Source: Echinarachnius parma
Lineage: Eukaryota > Echinodermata > Echinoidea > Clypeasteroida > Echinarachniidae
Assembly (NCBI GenBank): GCA_037951105.1
Contig: JBAMJV010003134.1
Span: 1-64,000, forward strand
Length of the DNA: 64,000 nt
Direction: 5' to 3'
Of this stretch, positions 40,951 through 52,490 are shown piece after piece. The notes beneath the pieces are model-generated. The model did no database searches, was not told where the DNA came from, and worked only from the letters and a program-made list of their open reading frames with translations. Position 1 is the stretch's first letter. Every line of letters starts with the position of its first letter. The position numbers and the translations under genes were made by a program.

Positions 40951-42224
40951 AATGCTGTTATCCGATCCGGGAACGATCCGATTTCCCGGCGATAATCGCT
41001 TCTGAGCCGGATCCGAGACGGATCCGAGAAATAAATTTTCTCGGTAGAAAATATCGGAAGATTTTGCCGACCCATTTTCTCCAGTAATTATTGAAAATGT
41101 GTATGTTTGACAGTCCATTAAGTAGTGTAATTTAAATAAAGAATGGGGGAATCAATATTGTTTACTTTATGAGTGGTTATTTTGGAGAAATTCTTGGTTC
41201 ATTAATTCGTTTTGCAGTCGAAAATTGAACAGGATGCGCAAAATTGCTAGTCATTTGAACGATATTGCCGACGGAAATGCACACAAAGTTAGGCCGACAC
41301 CCTCGGGGAGACTTCAGATGTATATCTGTATGATCGAGCTGATCAGCCAGTGCATTCTAAAAGTGGCTCAAAATACGTATTTTGGTTATTTGCACCATGT
41401 TTACATGTTTTGATATTCTACTTACATGATTGCATGGCGTTTAAAAGCTGAACAGAAAAAAACTGAGCCCCAAAGCAATGCAAACAACTACTAAAAAAAA
41501 TCGGTAAATAACAACTACATGTATAATACATAACAGATCGCGGATGAATCCGGCATATGAAACAAAGACCCGTACACGAGCGAATATGCGTGAAACATGC
41601 CAGCAGTGCAGCGGCCCGAAAACTTGCTGCTACCGGTACCGTAACTACTTCAACCTTCCCTCACGAACGTGCTTTGGAAATTTATCGATATATTCAGCCC
41701 AGTTTTTCATTGTTTTGGGGGTATTTTTAAAAATCTGTTCAGCTTTCAAATGCCATGTTATCATGTAAGTAGACTACCAAAATTGTGTTGATCACAAAAA
41801 GGCTAATTTATAGCCACTTTTTGAAGGCTCTCACCAAGAAGATCGTACATATTTTCATGTGATGTTTCCCCGTGACTGGCCGGCTGAGTTCTGTGAATGT
41901 GTGGCGCGATGCTGAACAAACGATCGATTTCTAGGCCCAATTCACTTCGGAAAAAATACTTTTCTTGCGAAACTTAATTAATTCTGAATAGTCTGTAACT
42001 GTTTTTCTGTAAAGGTTGATATGTGCATGCCTCAAAGCGTCAACATTGTTAATATTATTGGCATATAAAACAAGAAAGATAAGTCTACAACGCTGCATTT
42101 TTTTCAGAGCAAATTGCAATATTATTTTTTTCCGAGATCCGATCCGATCCGAGAATCTCGTTAGCGATTTTGAATTCTACCGATCCGAGATCGATCCGGG
42201 ATTTTTTCTTTACCTAACAGCATT
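40951..42224. mobile_element. 1.27-kb non-autonomous element with 9-bp AAAGGAAAC duplication
   Basis: AAAGGAAAC at 40941-40949 and 42225-42233 flank inverse ends AATGCTGTTA and TAACAGCATT. Next to both ends are GATCCGA/TCGGATC clusters (CGATCCGGGAACGATCCG on the left; CGATCCGAGATCGATCCGGG on the right). The interior is AT-rich with no transposase motif; CTTACATGATTGCATGGCGT is reminiscent of CTTACATGTTTGTATGGCTT in the element at 35090. A 9-bp duplication is typical of Mutator-like elements (class inferred). Confidence 0.8.
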
Positions 42225-42233
42225 AAAGGAAAC

Positions 42234-42580
42234 AATTAATGTTTGTTAGACCAAATTCATTTGCTGCATATGTACCAGTGGTCAGTCAAAACAGATGCAA
42301 ATCGTCCCCAAAAATATTGATTCTTGTTTTCCATTATAAGATTGACTTCCCCTTTAAAGCTATGTGATTGAATAAAACTCAATGCCAAATTTAGTGAAGG
42401 ATGGGAAGTGAAACACATTCATTATTCTACATTACTGTTGCATTTGGATAAAAACACTCTGACATTTGAAAGATGATATCATACAGATAAATAGAGACAC
42501 GCAGTAAACAAGAGTGACACAAAATATGACTGACAGTGAAATATCTTTACAAATGTGTTTTTCTTCATACAAACACATAC
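42234..42580. other. No recognisable feature
   Basis: AT-rich DNA without repeats or coding signal. Confidence 0.4.
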
Positions 42581-42649
42581 ATATACACCCTCTCTCTCCC
42601 TCTCTCATTCATCTTCTCCCCCTTTATATCTGACAAGTAATCAAAAGAC

Positions 42650-42762
42650 CTATGATTTACGTAAATGCATGTATTGTTGTCAATATTTTATTTTTTTCCA
42701 ATCATTGCATGTAACGCGACAAATTTCCTTATGGACAATAAAATCAACTTGAACTTGAACTT
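42650..42762 (+). mobile_element. Non-LTR retrotransposon 3' end (probable)
   Basis: GCGACAAATTTCCTTATGGA, then CAATAAAATCAACTTGAACT and a (CTTGAA)n end resemble the 3' untranslated tail of CR1/L2-like elements, which commonly finish ACAAATTTC..AATAAA plus a short repeat. No coding sequence upstream, so it is 5' truncated. Confidence 0.55.
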
Positions 42763-43200
42763 GATATAATGACACACATAAAAATGCATTCTCTCTATCT
42801 CATATAGGCACACATACAAACAAACACACACACACAATCACAAGCACACACATGCATTCATTCATACACACATACATACACACTCTCTCTCCCGTTCCCT
42901 AATTAGTCTTGTCCCCCTATATATCTGGTAGAGTGTCAGATATAATCACACATAAAAATATACACTCTCTTTTTCTCTCCTATAATAAGGCAAACAAACT
43001 CACACAAACACAAACACACATTCATTCACTCACACATTCATTCATACACACATACAGAACAAACACTACACACTCTCTCTCCCCTTCTCTCTCCCTCTCT
43101 TTGTTCCCCTTTATATGAGGCAGCGTGTCAGATCTCATTACACACACATACACAAAAAATTGCCCTCTCTCATGAAGACACACACACATAATCAACTAAT

Positions 43201-43266
43201 AATGTGCATAATTGTGTTGTATTATACACTGTATTATGCTTTTTGGTCGAATAAATAATAATAATA
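43201..43266 (+). mobile_element. Retroposon 3' tail with (AAT)n
   Basis: AATTGTGTTGTATTATACAC, then GTATTATGCTTTTTGGTCGA and (ATAATA)n match the tail at 24720-24813. Confidence 0.7.
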
Positions 43267-43409
43267 TTCATTCACTCACACACACTCACTCACACATACA
43301 CACTACAAACACTCTGTCTCCCTCTCTCTCATTTGTTTTATCCCCCTTTATATGAGGCAGCGTGTCAGATCTCATTACTCTCATGCGCTAAGTCAATTAC
43401 GCCCTGTCA

Positions 43410-44720
43410 GGAGGCAGAGGGATGGGTGGCGCATTATTCATGGAACGCCTGCGCAAAATGACAAGGTCTAAAAAGTCAAACAAGGTTGCTCCATATTTAA
43501 TGTGGATATATACTGTACATCATAGAAGCAAATATGTATATCATCCTTCATACAGTATTTACATGTACGTACGTATAGAAATCATGAATGTGTATCTATG
43601 TATTTTATCTCTCTATATATGCATCATTTTTGTAGAGGGGTGGCTAGTGCATTATTCATGGAACGCCTGCGCAAAATGACGAGGTCTAAAAAGTCAACGA
43701 AGGTTACTCCAAATCTAATATGGATACTGTACATCACATACAGTATTTACATGTACGTACGTATAGAAATCATGAATGCGTTTATCTATGTATTTTATCT
43801 TGATATGTATCATTTTTGTAGGGTGGGTGGCGCATTATTCATGGAACGCCTGCGCCAAATGACAAGGTCTAAAAAGTCAAACAAGGTTACCCATCATAAA
43901 TGTGGATATATATTTTTTTTAAATACCGTACACGCATATTATCATATATACAGCATCATGAATGTGCATGTATTTTATCTCTATGTATTTTTCTTGTAGA
44001 GGGGTCGGTGGCGCATAATTCATGAAACGCCTGCGCGAAATGACAAGGTCTAAAAAGTCAACGAAGGTTACTCCAAATCTAATATGGATACTGTACATCA
44101 CATACAGTATTTACATGTACGTACGTATAGAAATCATGAATGCGTTTATCTATGTATTTTATCTTGATATCTATCGTTTTTGTAGAGGGGTGGATGGCGC
44201 ATAATTCATGGAACATCTGCGCAAAATGACAAGAACTAAAAAGTCAACGAAGGATACCCACGGATCATAAATGTATATACAGTATACGTGTACAGATGAA
44301 TTATATCATAAATGTGTATTCAATCATATGTATACATGTATTTTATCTGTATATGAGTATTGTAAAATACTTGTGTATATTATCATTATAACATACATGA
44401 TTGTGTCAATCATGTATTGTATCCAAAATGTACATTAGTGCCTAATTCATGGAACGCCAGCGCAAAATGACAAGGTCATGACGTACAAGTCAAGCGAATG
44501 TGGATATATAGTATACTGTGCGTCATCAAACTTTTGTACATGTACGAACGTACAGAAATCACGACTGTGTATGTATTTTATCTCTATATGTATTATTTTT
44601 GTAGAGGGATGGATGGCGCATAATTCACGGAATGCCTGTACAAAAAGGAAAGGACTAAAAAGTCTACGAAGGTACGTTACCTCATCATAAATGTGAATAA
44701 ATATACCGTACATCATATTA
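43410..44720. repeat. Seven-copy tandem repeat, about 180-240 bp, with exon-like cores
   Basis: CATGGAACGCCTGCGC or variants lie at about 43440, 43659, 43841, 44022, 44209, 44449 and 44628. Each core is preceded by TTTTTGTAGAGGGGTGG, an acceptor-like context. It is followed by ATGACAAGGTCTAAAAAGTC and AAGGTTACT or AAGGTACGTTAC, a donor-like context, then ATGTACGTACGTATAGAAAT. The core keeps a short open frame (ALFMERLRKMTRSKKS) in some units but not others. Confidence 0.85.
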
Positions 44721-45208
44721 TCATACCATAAATGTACATAACCAAAGGGGTCATTCTCTACAGTACCAACAGCAACACACAAACTCTGAGGCATTCGCAA
44801 ATTCATTTTTTCGTCCGTACAACCACTGAATGGAATTAGCTACTTCAATCTACAGTAAACCAGCCCTCACTTCATACATTCCAGAATGCGCTTGCTAAGG
44901 ACCCTTCTGTCCTTAGGGGCTAACCACTCTCTCGGACCCACCCCCAGTTAAAACTCCTATGGAGTATTTTGGAGAATTAAACTACCAAGTACCAAGTATG
45001 GAAATCTGAAATCCAAGCAGTGGGTGATTATATAGGCATGAATTGTAAGCCGGGAATGACTATATATATATAATTGTGCATATAATACATGCATATTACA
45101 AGTATAAGGATATATAGGTAAGGGATCGCTCTAGTTTCGCATACATACAGGTGCATCTTCTTTTTTTCATTCAGATGCACAAAATATATTTTAAAGTACA
45201 TAATAACT
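44721..45208. other. No recognisable feature
   Basis: Apparently single copy, with a TATATATATATA stretch near 45060. Confidence 0.4.
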
Positions 45209-45275
45209 CCTTGCCTAGGGGAACCTGGTTGGCTCTGTGCAAAGTCTATAGGGATTTTTAAATATCTAAAGGAAT
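45209..45275. repeat. Dispersed copy of the 76-bp TTAA unit
   Basis: CTCCTTGCCTAGGGGAACCT and AAGTCTATAGGGATTTTTAA follow the unit in order. The end is degraded. Confidence 0.65.
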
Positions 45276-45479
45276 ATATCAAAAACAGAAAATCTCCTCG
45301 AGTATGTAAGTAAACTAAATCCTGAAAATGTTTTGGAATTATTTGAACTGATTTTTACTCAATAAATGCATACACATATTGTTGTAGCAATTTTACGGGG
45401 ATATGGTTTAGTACATTTACTCGTATATCTTTTTCAGTTTACATAAGAATATGAATTTACTGTGTTCATGACAAATAGT

Positions 45480-45800
45480 AAAAAGCAATCTATACCACAG
45501 AGAAATACACCTTGAACCAATTAGCTACCTTGACATAATAAACTATGTAAATAGGGTATTGGTTACATTCAATGCAGCTAATTGAAATAAATTCAGTCAA
45601 TCAGTAACTGACATATATGCTATCTGTGTACTCCTTGACTATGTATTCCCGCTATCCAAAGGCTTCTCCAGTATTCCATGCTATAAAGCAATCAACCCCA
45701 CAGAGAAATACACCATGAACCAAATAAGCACCTTGAATATTAAATTATGTACACAAAATATTGATAGTATTCAATGATATATGTCCAAATAAATGTATTC
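45480..45800. repeat. Two-copy tandem repeat, about 200 bp
   Basis: AAAGCAATC..ACCACAGAGAAATACACC occurs at 45482 and 45684, each followed by TTGAACCAA/ATGAACCAA, ACCTTGA and a TTCAATG segment. Confidence 0.8.
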
Positions 45801-46013
45801 TATCATTTATTCACATTCTGTATGCTCCTTTTCTCTGTATTCAGAAGATCCAATAGATTTATTAAAATCAATGCATTTTTTCATTCATTCACACAGGCAA
45901 CCTTTATTTACTCCTAGACTCTGTTCTCCGAAGATCCAACAGCTTCTCATATATCCCATGACATATGTCATAAGAGCTCTAGAAAGACAGGCAGGCCCCA
46001 TTATGATGATATC

Positions 46014-46254
46014 GTTGGGTGAGAGTGAGAAGGGCGTTACGTTGATTTTTGGCTCATTTGACTTATAATGCATACCATCTTGTAGGTCAGAGCATACTCT
46101 ATGTGATTGTGATGCAATATCTTCAAGTAATAATCATGTTCAATTGTTGTCAATATTCATCAAATATAACAGAGAGCTTCATTTGTTTTACATGGCTTTC
46201 TCCGATTATCTCTGAATTACAAAAAGTGACTAAGCGCCCTTCTCTTTCTCAACC
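46014..46254 (+). mobile_element. GAGAAGGGCG-end MITE, copy 3
   Basis: GTTGGGTGAGAGTGAGAAGG opens and GCGCCCTTCTCTTTCTCAAC closes. GCATACCATCTTGTAGGTCA is the conserved interior block, as at 27125. Confidence 0.85.
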
Positions 46255-46442
46255 GAAGATACATCACCCTTTTTACATCTAGAGGTCAAAATACGAGCTG
46301 GTTCTGAATCACCTAATAGACAGGCCTATTCTTAGACTACTTTGTAACAACACGATTGATCTGTTTCTTTTCATATTAAAGGTTAGCTAAGTCATAGAAG
46401 TATAAAGCTTCAATCACCTAATAGACAGTTGTATCTTTTCAC

Positions 46443-46640
46443 ATTAAAGGGACTAAGTGGTAACATTGTCCAAATCCTCAAAACTTACTTGGAACCGTAC
46501 TTAAACCTAGGCATACAAGAATATAATTTTTTGATTTTTGAAGAAAGAAAAAAAATGCATTCTTCATTCACCACACTCACCACATCCCAATTACTTTGGG
46601 AACAGGTTTCGAACGGGTTGAAATTAACTGGGACTTTCAA
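46443..46640 (-). mobile_element. AGGGATCTAGTAAC-family element, partial
   Basis: TTAAAGGGACTAAGTGGTAA and ATTGTCCAAATCCTCAAAAC match the left terminus of the copy at 30033. The rest decays and no right terminus is seen. Confidence 0.65.
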
Positions 46641-46679
46641 AAAGAATTTGATTTGAGTATAACTTATACCAGAAAAACA

Positions 46680-46795
46680 AATTTCATAGTTGGGCAAGTA
46701 AAAGTTGACATTTAAACATTTTAGTGGCCCAAAGCTCATTTTTGGTGGACCTGGGCCAGTAGAGTAGGCATGTGTTATTTTGAGCCCTGGTATAT
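46680..46795 (-). mobile_element. hAT-type MITE fragment (GAGCCCTG end)
   Basis: TTGGGCAAGTAAAAGTTGAC, GGGCCAGTAGAGTAGG and a terminal TTTGAGCCCTG match the right part of the copies at 48642 and 50445. Confidence 0.55.
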
Positions 46796-46859
46796 CCTGC
46801 ATTCTTCATATCTCATCAAAAGTTACACTAATCATCAACCATTTAAAACTTGATTTAAC

Positions 46860-48155
46860 TGTATATGTGAAAAGAGTGTATGTCTTGATGGGAGCGGATA
46901 TCTTATTGCAAGTTTAACTTTTTTCCGAACTATTTTAACCATGATATATGATTTTAACCTGCATATATACATGTATGTGAAAGGAGTGTATGCCTTCATG
47001 CATCTTCATGCGAGCGGATATCATATCGCCTACGAGCTAAATCCCAAGATGGATCTATACCCTGGTAAACAACCCTTAGGGCTTACCCCCAGACACCTGC
47101 CAAGACGTTTGGAGAAAGTCGACTACTTGCATGAAATGTAGATGTAAAACTAAGGAGTATGTCTTCATGCATACATGTATTTATGCAAGCTGATATCTTG
47201 TCTAAGTTCCAATATGAAAGGAGTATGATACCAGGGGATATCTTATCGCCTATTAGCTAAATCCCAATATGGATCTAGACCATCAGGTCTTACACACAGA
47301 AACTCAGCATGACATTTTGACAAAGTCAGCTACATTCCATAAAGCTGTAAATGTGAAAGGAGTATATGTCTTCATGCGGACATCTAAATCTAAGTCAGAT
47401 GTGAAAGGAGTATAATACGAGGGGATATATTATCGCCTACTAGCTAAATCCCAAGATGGATCTAGACCCTGATATACAGCCTTCAGGGCTTACCCACTGA
47501 AACCTGTCATGAAATTTTGAGAAAGTCGGCTACTTACATAAAGCTGTAGATGTGAAAGGAGTGTATGTCTTTATGCAAGCGGATATCTTGTCTAAGTTCA
47601 GATGTGAAATGTGTATGATACGAGCGGATATCTTGTCGCCTACTAGCTAAATCCCAAGATCGATCTAAACCCTGGTACACAGCCCTTGGGGCTTACCCAT
47701 TGTAACCGACCATGGAATTTTGCGAAAGTCGGATGTACTGAAACTAAGGAGTATGTCTTTGCAAGCGGATATCTTGTCTAAGTTCAGATGTGAAATGTGT
47801 ATGATACGAGCGGATGTCTTGTCGCCTACTAGCTAAATCCCAAGATGGATCCAGACCCTGGTAAACAGTCCTTAGGCAGGAGGCAGGGCTTACCCCCAGA
47901 CACCCGCCAAGACTTTGAAGAAAGTCGACTACTTGCATTTAGCTGTAAATGTGACAGGAGTATAAACATGTCTCTATGCAAGCAGATATCTTGTCTAAGT
48001 CAGATGTGAAAGGAGTATGATACAAGGGGATATCTTATCGCCTACTATAGAGCTAAATCCCAAGATGGATCTACACCCTGGTAAACAGCCTTCAGGGCTT
48101 ACCCACAGAAACCCACCATGACATTTGGAGAAAGTAGACTACTTGCATAAAGCAC
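46860..48155. repeat. Six-copy tandem repeat, about 190-220 bp
   Basis: GCTAAATCCCAA recurs near 47037, 47256, 47444, 47647, 47834 and 48053. Units also share GTGAAAGGAGTATGATACGA, GGATATCTTRTCGCCTAC and GAAAGTCGACTACTTGCAT. Weak echoes of the last block continue to about 48545. Short frames across it are not conserved. Confidence 0.9.
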
Positions 48156-48641
48156 GCCTCCGCATCAACTTTTTTTTTCGCTAGTGAACCAGTAAAATAA
48201 TTTTCTCTCAATTTTGGTAGCCCCAAAACAAAAATATATAAAACCCCAAATAATATCTTATATATATGCAAACTGTCAAGTATCACTCTGATCAAAACTG
48301 TATTTACATGACATTGATAGAAAGTTGGCAACTTACATAAAGCATGGCTCCACATTAACTTTTTTTTTTGCTTGTGGACGAGTAAAATCAATTCCTCTCA
48401 ATTTTTGAGGCTACAAATGGAAATTTACAGGCCTGAAAGCTTTATTTTGGGGAAACTGTCTACTATTTAAAGTCTCACTCCCTTCATTTCTCAAAAGTGT
48501 GATCATATGACATTTGGAGAAAATCTGCTACTTGCATATAAAGCAGTTACAAAATCTTGGTTTCACTTACATGGTCAATCGGCGAAATTAAGTTAATTTC
48601 TACACATATGCAGGCACAATCAATCATGGCGACCTTTAACC

Positions 48642-48946
48642 CAGGGCTCGACACTCGCACTGGCCTGGGGCCAGTGAACTTGCACTTCAGGCCAGCAAAA
48701 ATGTATAAAAGTCGTATTTTGGTGGCCCGATCGGGCAAGCAGATTTTCAACCTGACATTGACAACATTTTACAAATCTTGTTTTCTTCCATGTCATGCTT
48801 CATCTAAAATTACAGATGTGATCAGGAAAGAGTGATATTTTGAAAAGTAAAAAGTTAACTCATGAAATACATTTTTCAGGCCAGTAAATTTTTCTTTCGG
48901 GCCACCAGAAAAGGGGAATAAATTAAAGTGTAAATGTGGAGCCCTG
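48642..48946. mobile_element. hAT-type MITE, CAGGGCTCGACACT ends
   Basis: CAGGGCTCGACACTCGCACT at the left and AGTGTAAATGTGGAGCCCTG at the right. The flanks TTTAACC and TTCAACC are an imperfect duplication. Subterminal GGCCAGTGAA/TTTACTGGCC-type motifs sit on both sides. Confidence 0.8.
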
Positions 48947-49210
48947 TTCAACCCCTAGCCATGAGACTACTGTACATGTGGGACTATATACCCACTCTAA
49001 TTACACTAAGTGCAATCATGACAAATTAGTTTTCACTGAAGCATCAAAGTGCTTATTAAAGTGTTCCATTAACCCTAATTCTTTGATTAAAATGTCTCCT
49101 TTGTAAGCATCGTCAGGGTATGGTTGTTAATTAGCTTTCACATCATTCCTGGAGTGACCATGCATTGACCTGCTATGCTACACTTTCATAACCAAGTATC
49201 TAATTTAACC

Positions 49211-49300
49211 CTTATTTCAGGGCTGATTGCTTGTGCTATAACATGTTTTCTCTTTAGACCCTAGCCCAAATATTTTTTTGACCAGTCCTGAATTGGTTAA
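49211..49300. mobile_element. About 95-bp TTAA-ended mini-element
   Basis: TTAACCCTTATTTCAGGGCT opens and GACCAGTCCTGAATTGGTTA closes. The core GCTATAACATGTTTTCTCTT matches the copy at 19999. Confidence 0.75.
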
Positions 49301-49429
49301 AGGTGGTTCAGATTTGTCAAAATGTCAAATAAAGTGCATATTTTCTATCTTATGTACACTGTGCATGTACAGTACAGACTTTTTTCACTTACTCTACTCA
49401 AGTGGTAAAGTGAGCAAATGTTAACAAGA

Positions 49430-50140
49430 TTTGTAGCTTAACAGATCTGTAACACGAGAGCAAGAATAAGTGATATCAAATGTAGAGCACATTTTTTATT
49501 CAGAGCACATTGCGGGCTGTTTCTTCATCACTCAACGTGATGGAAAAAAATATTGAGAGCAAATCTAAACAGGCTCTGCTTGCCGAAAAAAGAAGATTGA
49601 GAGCACATTTTATACAGGTTTGTAGCTTATACAGATCTGTAACATGGAAGCATGAACTAAATAACTAATGACATAAAATGTAAGACATTTCTTTGATCTC
49701 ATATACACTACATTACAGGCTGTTTCCTCATTACTCTACATGATTTGTTGAAGACAAAAATTGAGAACAATTTCTAAAAGGTTTATTACTTCACACTTGA
49801 TCTTGAACTAGTGTCATCGAATGTAGATCACATTTCTCATCTTATGTATCACTCAACTTGGTGGAAAGAAATTTAGAGCAACTTTTAAAAGGTTTATATT
49901 TACTTCACACACTTAATCTTGAACTATATGACATCAAATCTAGAGCATATTTCTTGACTTAATATGAAATGTGTACTGCAGGCTGTTGTTTACATTACTC
50001 TCCTTGGTGACAACAAAATGTAGAGCAATTTTGAAAAAAAGATTGTTATCTGCACAGATCTATAACACAGAAACATGAATGAGTGACATCAAATGTGGGG
50101 CACGTTTCTCATAGATCTTAAAGATCCTCATAAGTGGTGA
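49430..50140. repeat. Tandem repeat, about 130-190 bp, five copies, interrupted on the right
   Basis: ACAGATCTGTAACACGAGAG, then GACATCAAATGTAGAGCACA, then GCAGGCTGTTTYYTCATTAC units recur at about 49440, 49625, 49790, 49910 and 50055. A further unit (CTGCAGGCTGTTTTCACATT) appears at 50820-50890 after two MITE insertions. Confidence 0.8.
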
Positions 50141-50163
50141 TCGTAGATCCTGTCCCTATAATA

Positions 50164-50415
50164 TGTGACCAGCTGTAGCAAAACCCTGCACTTGTCGGTA
50201 AAAATCCAAATGTATATTTTCATACCATTATAAAGGCTCCATCGCAAGCTTTCATTTGATGCTTTGTTCTAAATAATTGGTTAATAATTGGCAAAGATAT
50301 GATTGTTTCAATTTTACAATCATAAGTCTTTTACACACATCATGTGAACTTAAAATGCCCATTTCTTCAAAACATGAATTACCGACAAGTGCCTGGTTTG
50401 CTATAGCCGGTCACA
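50164..50415 (-). mobile_element. TGTGACCGGC-family MITE, copy 4 (inverted)
   Basis: TGTGACCAGCTGTAGCAAAA at the left and the inverse GTTTGCTATAGCCGGTCACA at the right, with TA before the left end. The interior is oriented as in copy 3 at 25973. Confidence 0.9.
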
Positions 50416-50444
50416 TCTAGGCTAGTTTGTGCAGACTACATAAC

Positions 50445-50718
50445 CAAGCCTCCACACTAACTTTTTCCTCTACTGGCCACTTTGGGCAAGTAAAATCATA
50501 ACTTTGCACATTTTACTTGCCCAAACAGAAAATGTACTTGCCCTCTTACTTCTAGATGAGATTTACACATAAGGAAATACAGTACTCTCTTGTAGTTGAC
50601 CAATAATTTACTTGGCCGATGAGGCAACAAAACTATGTCATTTATGAATATATTTACTTGCCCGACATCAATTTTTACTTGACCCAGGCTATAAGGCAAG
50701 TGCTAGTGTCGAGCCCTG
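50445..50718. mobile_element. hAT-type MITE with near-perfect flanking duplication
   Basis: AAGCCTCCACACTAAC at the left (a decayed CAGGGCTCGACACTA) and GCTAGTGTCGAGCCCTG at the right. ACATAAC precedes and follows the element (50438-50444 and 50719-50725), close to the 8-bp duplication of hAT elements. Three or more GGGCAAGTAAA motifs lie inside. Confidence 0.8.
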
Positions 50719-50890
50719 ACATAACACTTAGCCAGTGTGTATTAAGCACCGTGAGCAAGGCATTGCAAGATGGCACCGTGCGTCTCATTGTATAAATCCG
50801 AACTACCTTTAATATACACACTGCAGGCTGTTTTCACATTACTCTACTTGGTGGAGGAAGAAAAAAAAAATGATGGCAATTTAATGACAA
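50719..50890 (+). repeat. AAGATGGCGCCG-type repeat and displaced tandem unit
   Basis: 50720-50810 matches 31640-31735. 50815-50890 is a unit of the array at 49430. A 142-codon frame from 50770 crosses several repeat families and is not credible as a gene. Confidence 0.6.
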
Positions 50891-51436
50891 ACCCCCAAGT
50901 TCATACTGGCATCACGCAAGGTCTGGAATCACGGCACTATCTAAATGAACATTCCGTAAGCCATGTATCCTACAAACCTAATCAAAGGTATGATGTACCT
51001 GCCAGAAAGTTCAACACACCCACTCAACCTCTCAACAACATAAAATTGACAAATTCTGCCTTCCAATTACAGGGCTCGACACTAATATTTGCCAGATTTT
51101 ACCCAATATACATGTACCACTATAACACAAATAATTCTCAGAAAAAGAGAATTATACAAATCCATTCCATTTATAAGCTATATTCATTGGGAGACTGATG
51201 TACCTTCCAGAACATTAATCAGCCATACAAAATAGGTGTGTCCATGTATCACACAAGATATTAAGCACACATCATATGCACATGTGCCACTATAACATGA
51301 TAATAAACAATTATATTAATCTTCTATATATAAATTTAACACACACCACATAGCAATGTTTAAACACATATATTCATCATAAATAATCATCTTCCTTGAC
51401 CAACCAAACAAGCATGCAATGCTATCCCGCACACCT
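50891..51436. other. hAT-type MITE left end, otherwise featureless
   Basis: CAGGGCTCGACACTAATATT at 51071 is a solo left terminus of the family at 48642. TAGTGCCACTATAACA-like segments near 51110 and 51285 hint at an old duplication. Confidence 0.5.
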
Positions 51437-51640
51437 TATTAACACCTTGACTACGGGAACGGGGTGGGTTGCATACAAAGTTTATGGAGATTTCAGAATC
51501 TTGAAAGGAATGGATTAAAGGGATCTAGTAACTCTGTCTGAATTGACCAACTCACTTGCATCTCTACTACTAGTATACTTGGGCTGAGGTATTTGGAGAA
51601 TGTATACCAAAATCAAATATTAGTCTTCAACATGTTAACA
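51437..51640. repeat. Composite of TTAA-type repeat fragments
   Basis: 51437-51517 is a 76-bp-type unit (CCTTGACTACGGGAACGGGG; TGGAGATTTCAGAATCTTGA). 51513-51540 is a solo AGGGATCTAGTAAC terminus. 51583-51640 is part of a 95-bp-type element (CTTGGGCTGAGGTATTTGGA, then TCTTCAACATGTTAAC). Each junction falls at or near TTAA. Confidence 0.7.
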
Positions 51641-51987
51641 ACAATTGATATTTGTTAACACTAGCTTCTTGTAAGTCACAAACCTCATTACAATTATGAT
51701 GGATCTCCCAGAAATTCAAAATGCATTAATCAATTAATAACTTATCCATATACATGCGCAATACAGCATGAGGAACATATATTGCAATATTCATTTACTA
51801 CATGTGCATCATCATAGATGGCTCACTCAAATATTACAATTGTATGCATTTTCTATGAACAACGCTGTGACCAGCAACTTGCCCAAGTTTTGCCCTACAT
51901 AGCAATGACCACATGCAAGGTGAAATCCAAGTATTGAGTTGTATTGTATAATGTATAATTTAAAGATAAATTGTATGGTTCATCTCC

Positions 51988-52222
51988 AGGCTCCATATTC
52001 ATAAAACCCTGCTAGCTTAGTTCCTTGCCAAGTCTATTTTGGATGGCATGGCTGAGAATTAAACACAATCATTTTAGTTGCTATAAGCTAGGGTTTACTT
52101 AGTGGCTTACCTAGCTAACCCTGGTTGGGGACTAGGAAACTTGTTTGTTGCTCACTAAAGTGAATAATTTGAAATACAGTCAGCATGGAACTAAGCAAGT
52201 GGGCTTTCGAAAATATGAGCCT
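51988..52222. mobile_element. GGCTCCATATTCATAAAACC palindromic MITE
   Basis: GGCTCCATATTCATAAAACC, then TTAGTTCCTTGCC at the left is mirrored by CATGGAACTAAGCAAG, then TTTCGAAAATATGAGCC at the right. Non-autonomous. Confidence 0.75.
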
Positions 52223-52404
52223 TGGTCTTCAGACATGGAAAGTGCATACATTTAAATATGTTAGTCAACTGATCTATTTTTCTATGTGTAGTATATATAA
52301 TCTCTAAATGTGTACCTTCATAACACAAATGTTTGTCGAGTGAGATAATTCAGTAAGCCGTGTCTTTCAAATTAATTAGCCACATCTGGCAAGAGTGAAA
52401 ATTG

Positions 52405-52490
52405 ACCTGTCCCTTCGAGATTCTGAAATCCTCTTAGAATTTGTACATAGCCCACCCGGTTCCCGTAAGCAAGGAGTCAAGATACATACT
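52405..52490 (-). repeat. Inverted copy of the 76-bp TTAA unit
   Basis: CCCTTCGAGATTCTGAAATC and CCCACCCGGTTCCCGTAAGC are the reverse complement of the form at 51437. Confidence 0.7.

Larger units (their letters stand above)
42580..43400. repeat. CA/CT-rich degenerate tandem repeat, about 200-300 bp period
   Basis: CTTTATAT(G/C)..GTGTCAGATCTCATTACAC-type segments recur near 42617, 42918, 43108 and 43346. They are separated by (CA)n and (CT)n tracts. Thr/His- and Ser/Leu-rich frames are artefacts. Confidence 0.7.

Noticed and set aside
50770-51198. 142-residue open frame
   Set aside because: It crosses three different repeat families (AAGATGG repeat, array unit, hAT-type MITE end), so it cannot be one ancestral gene.
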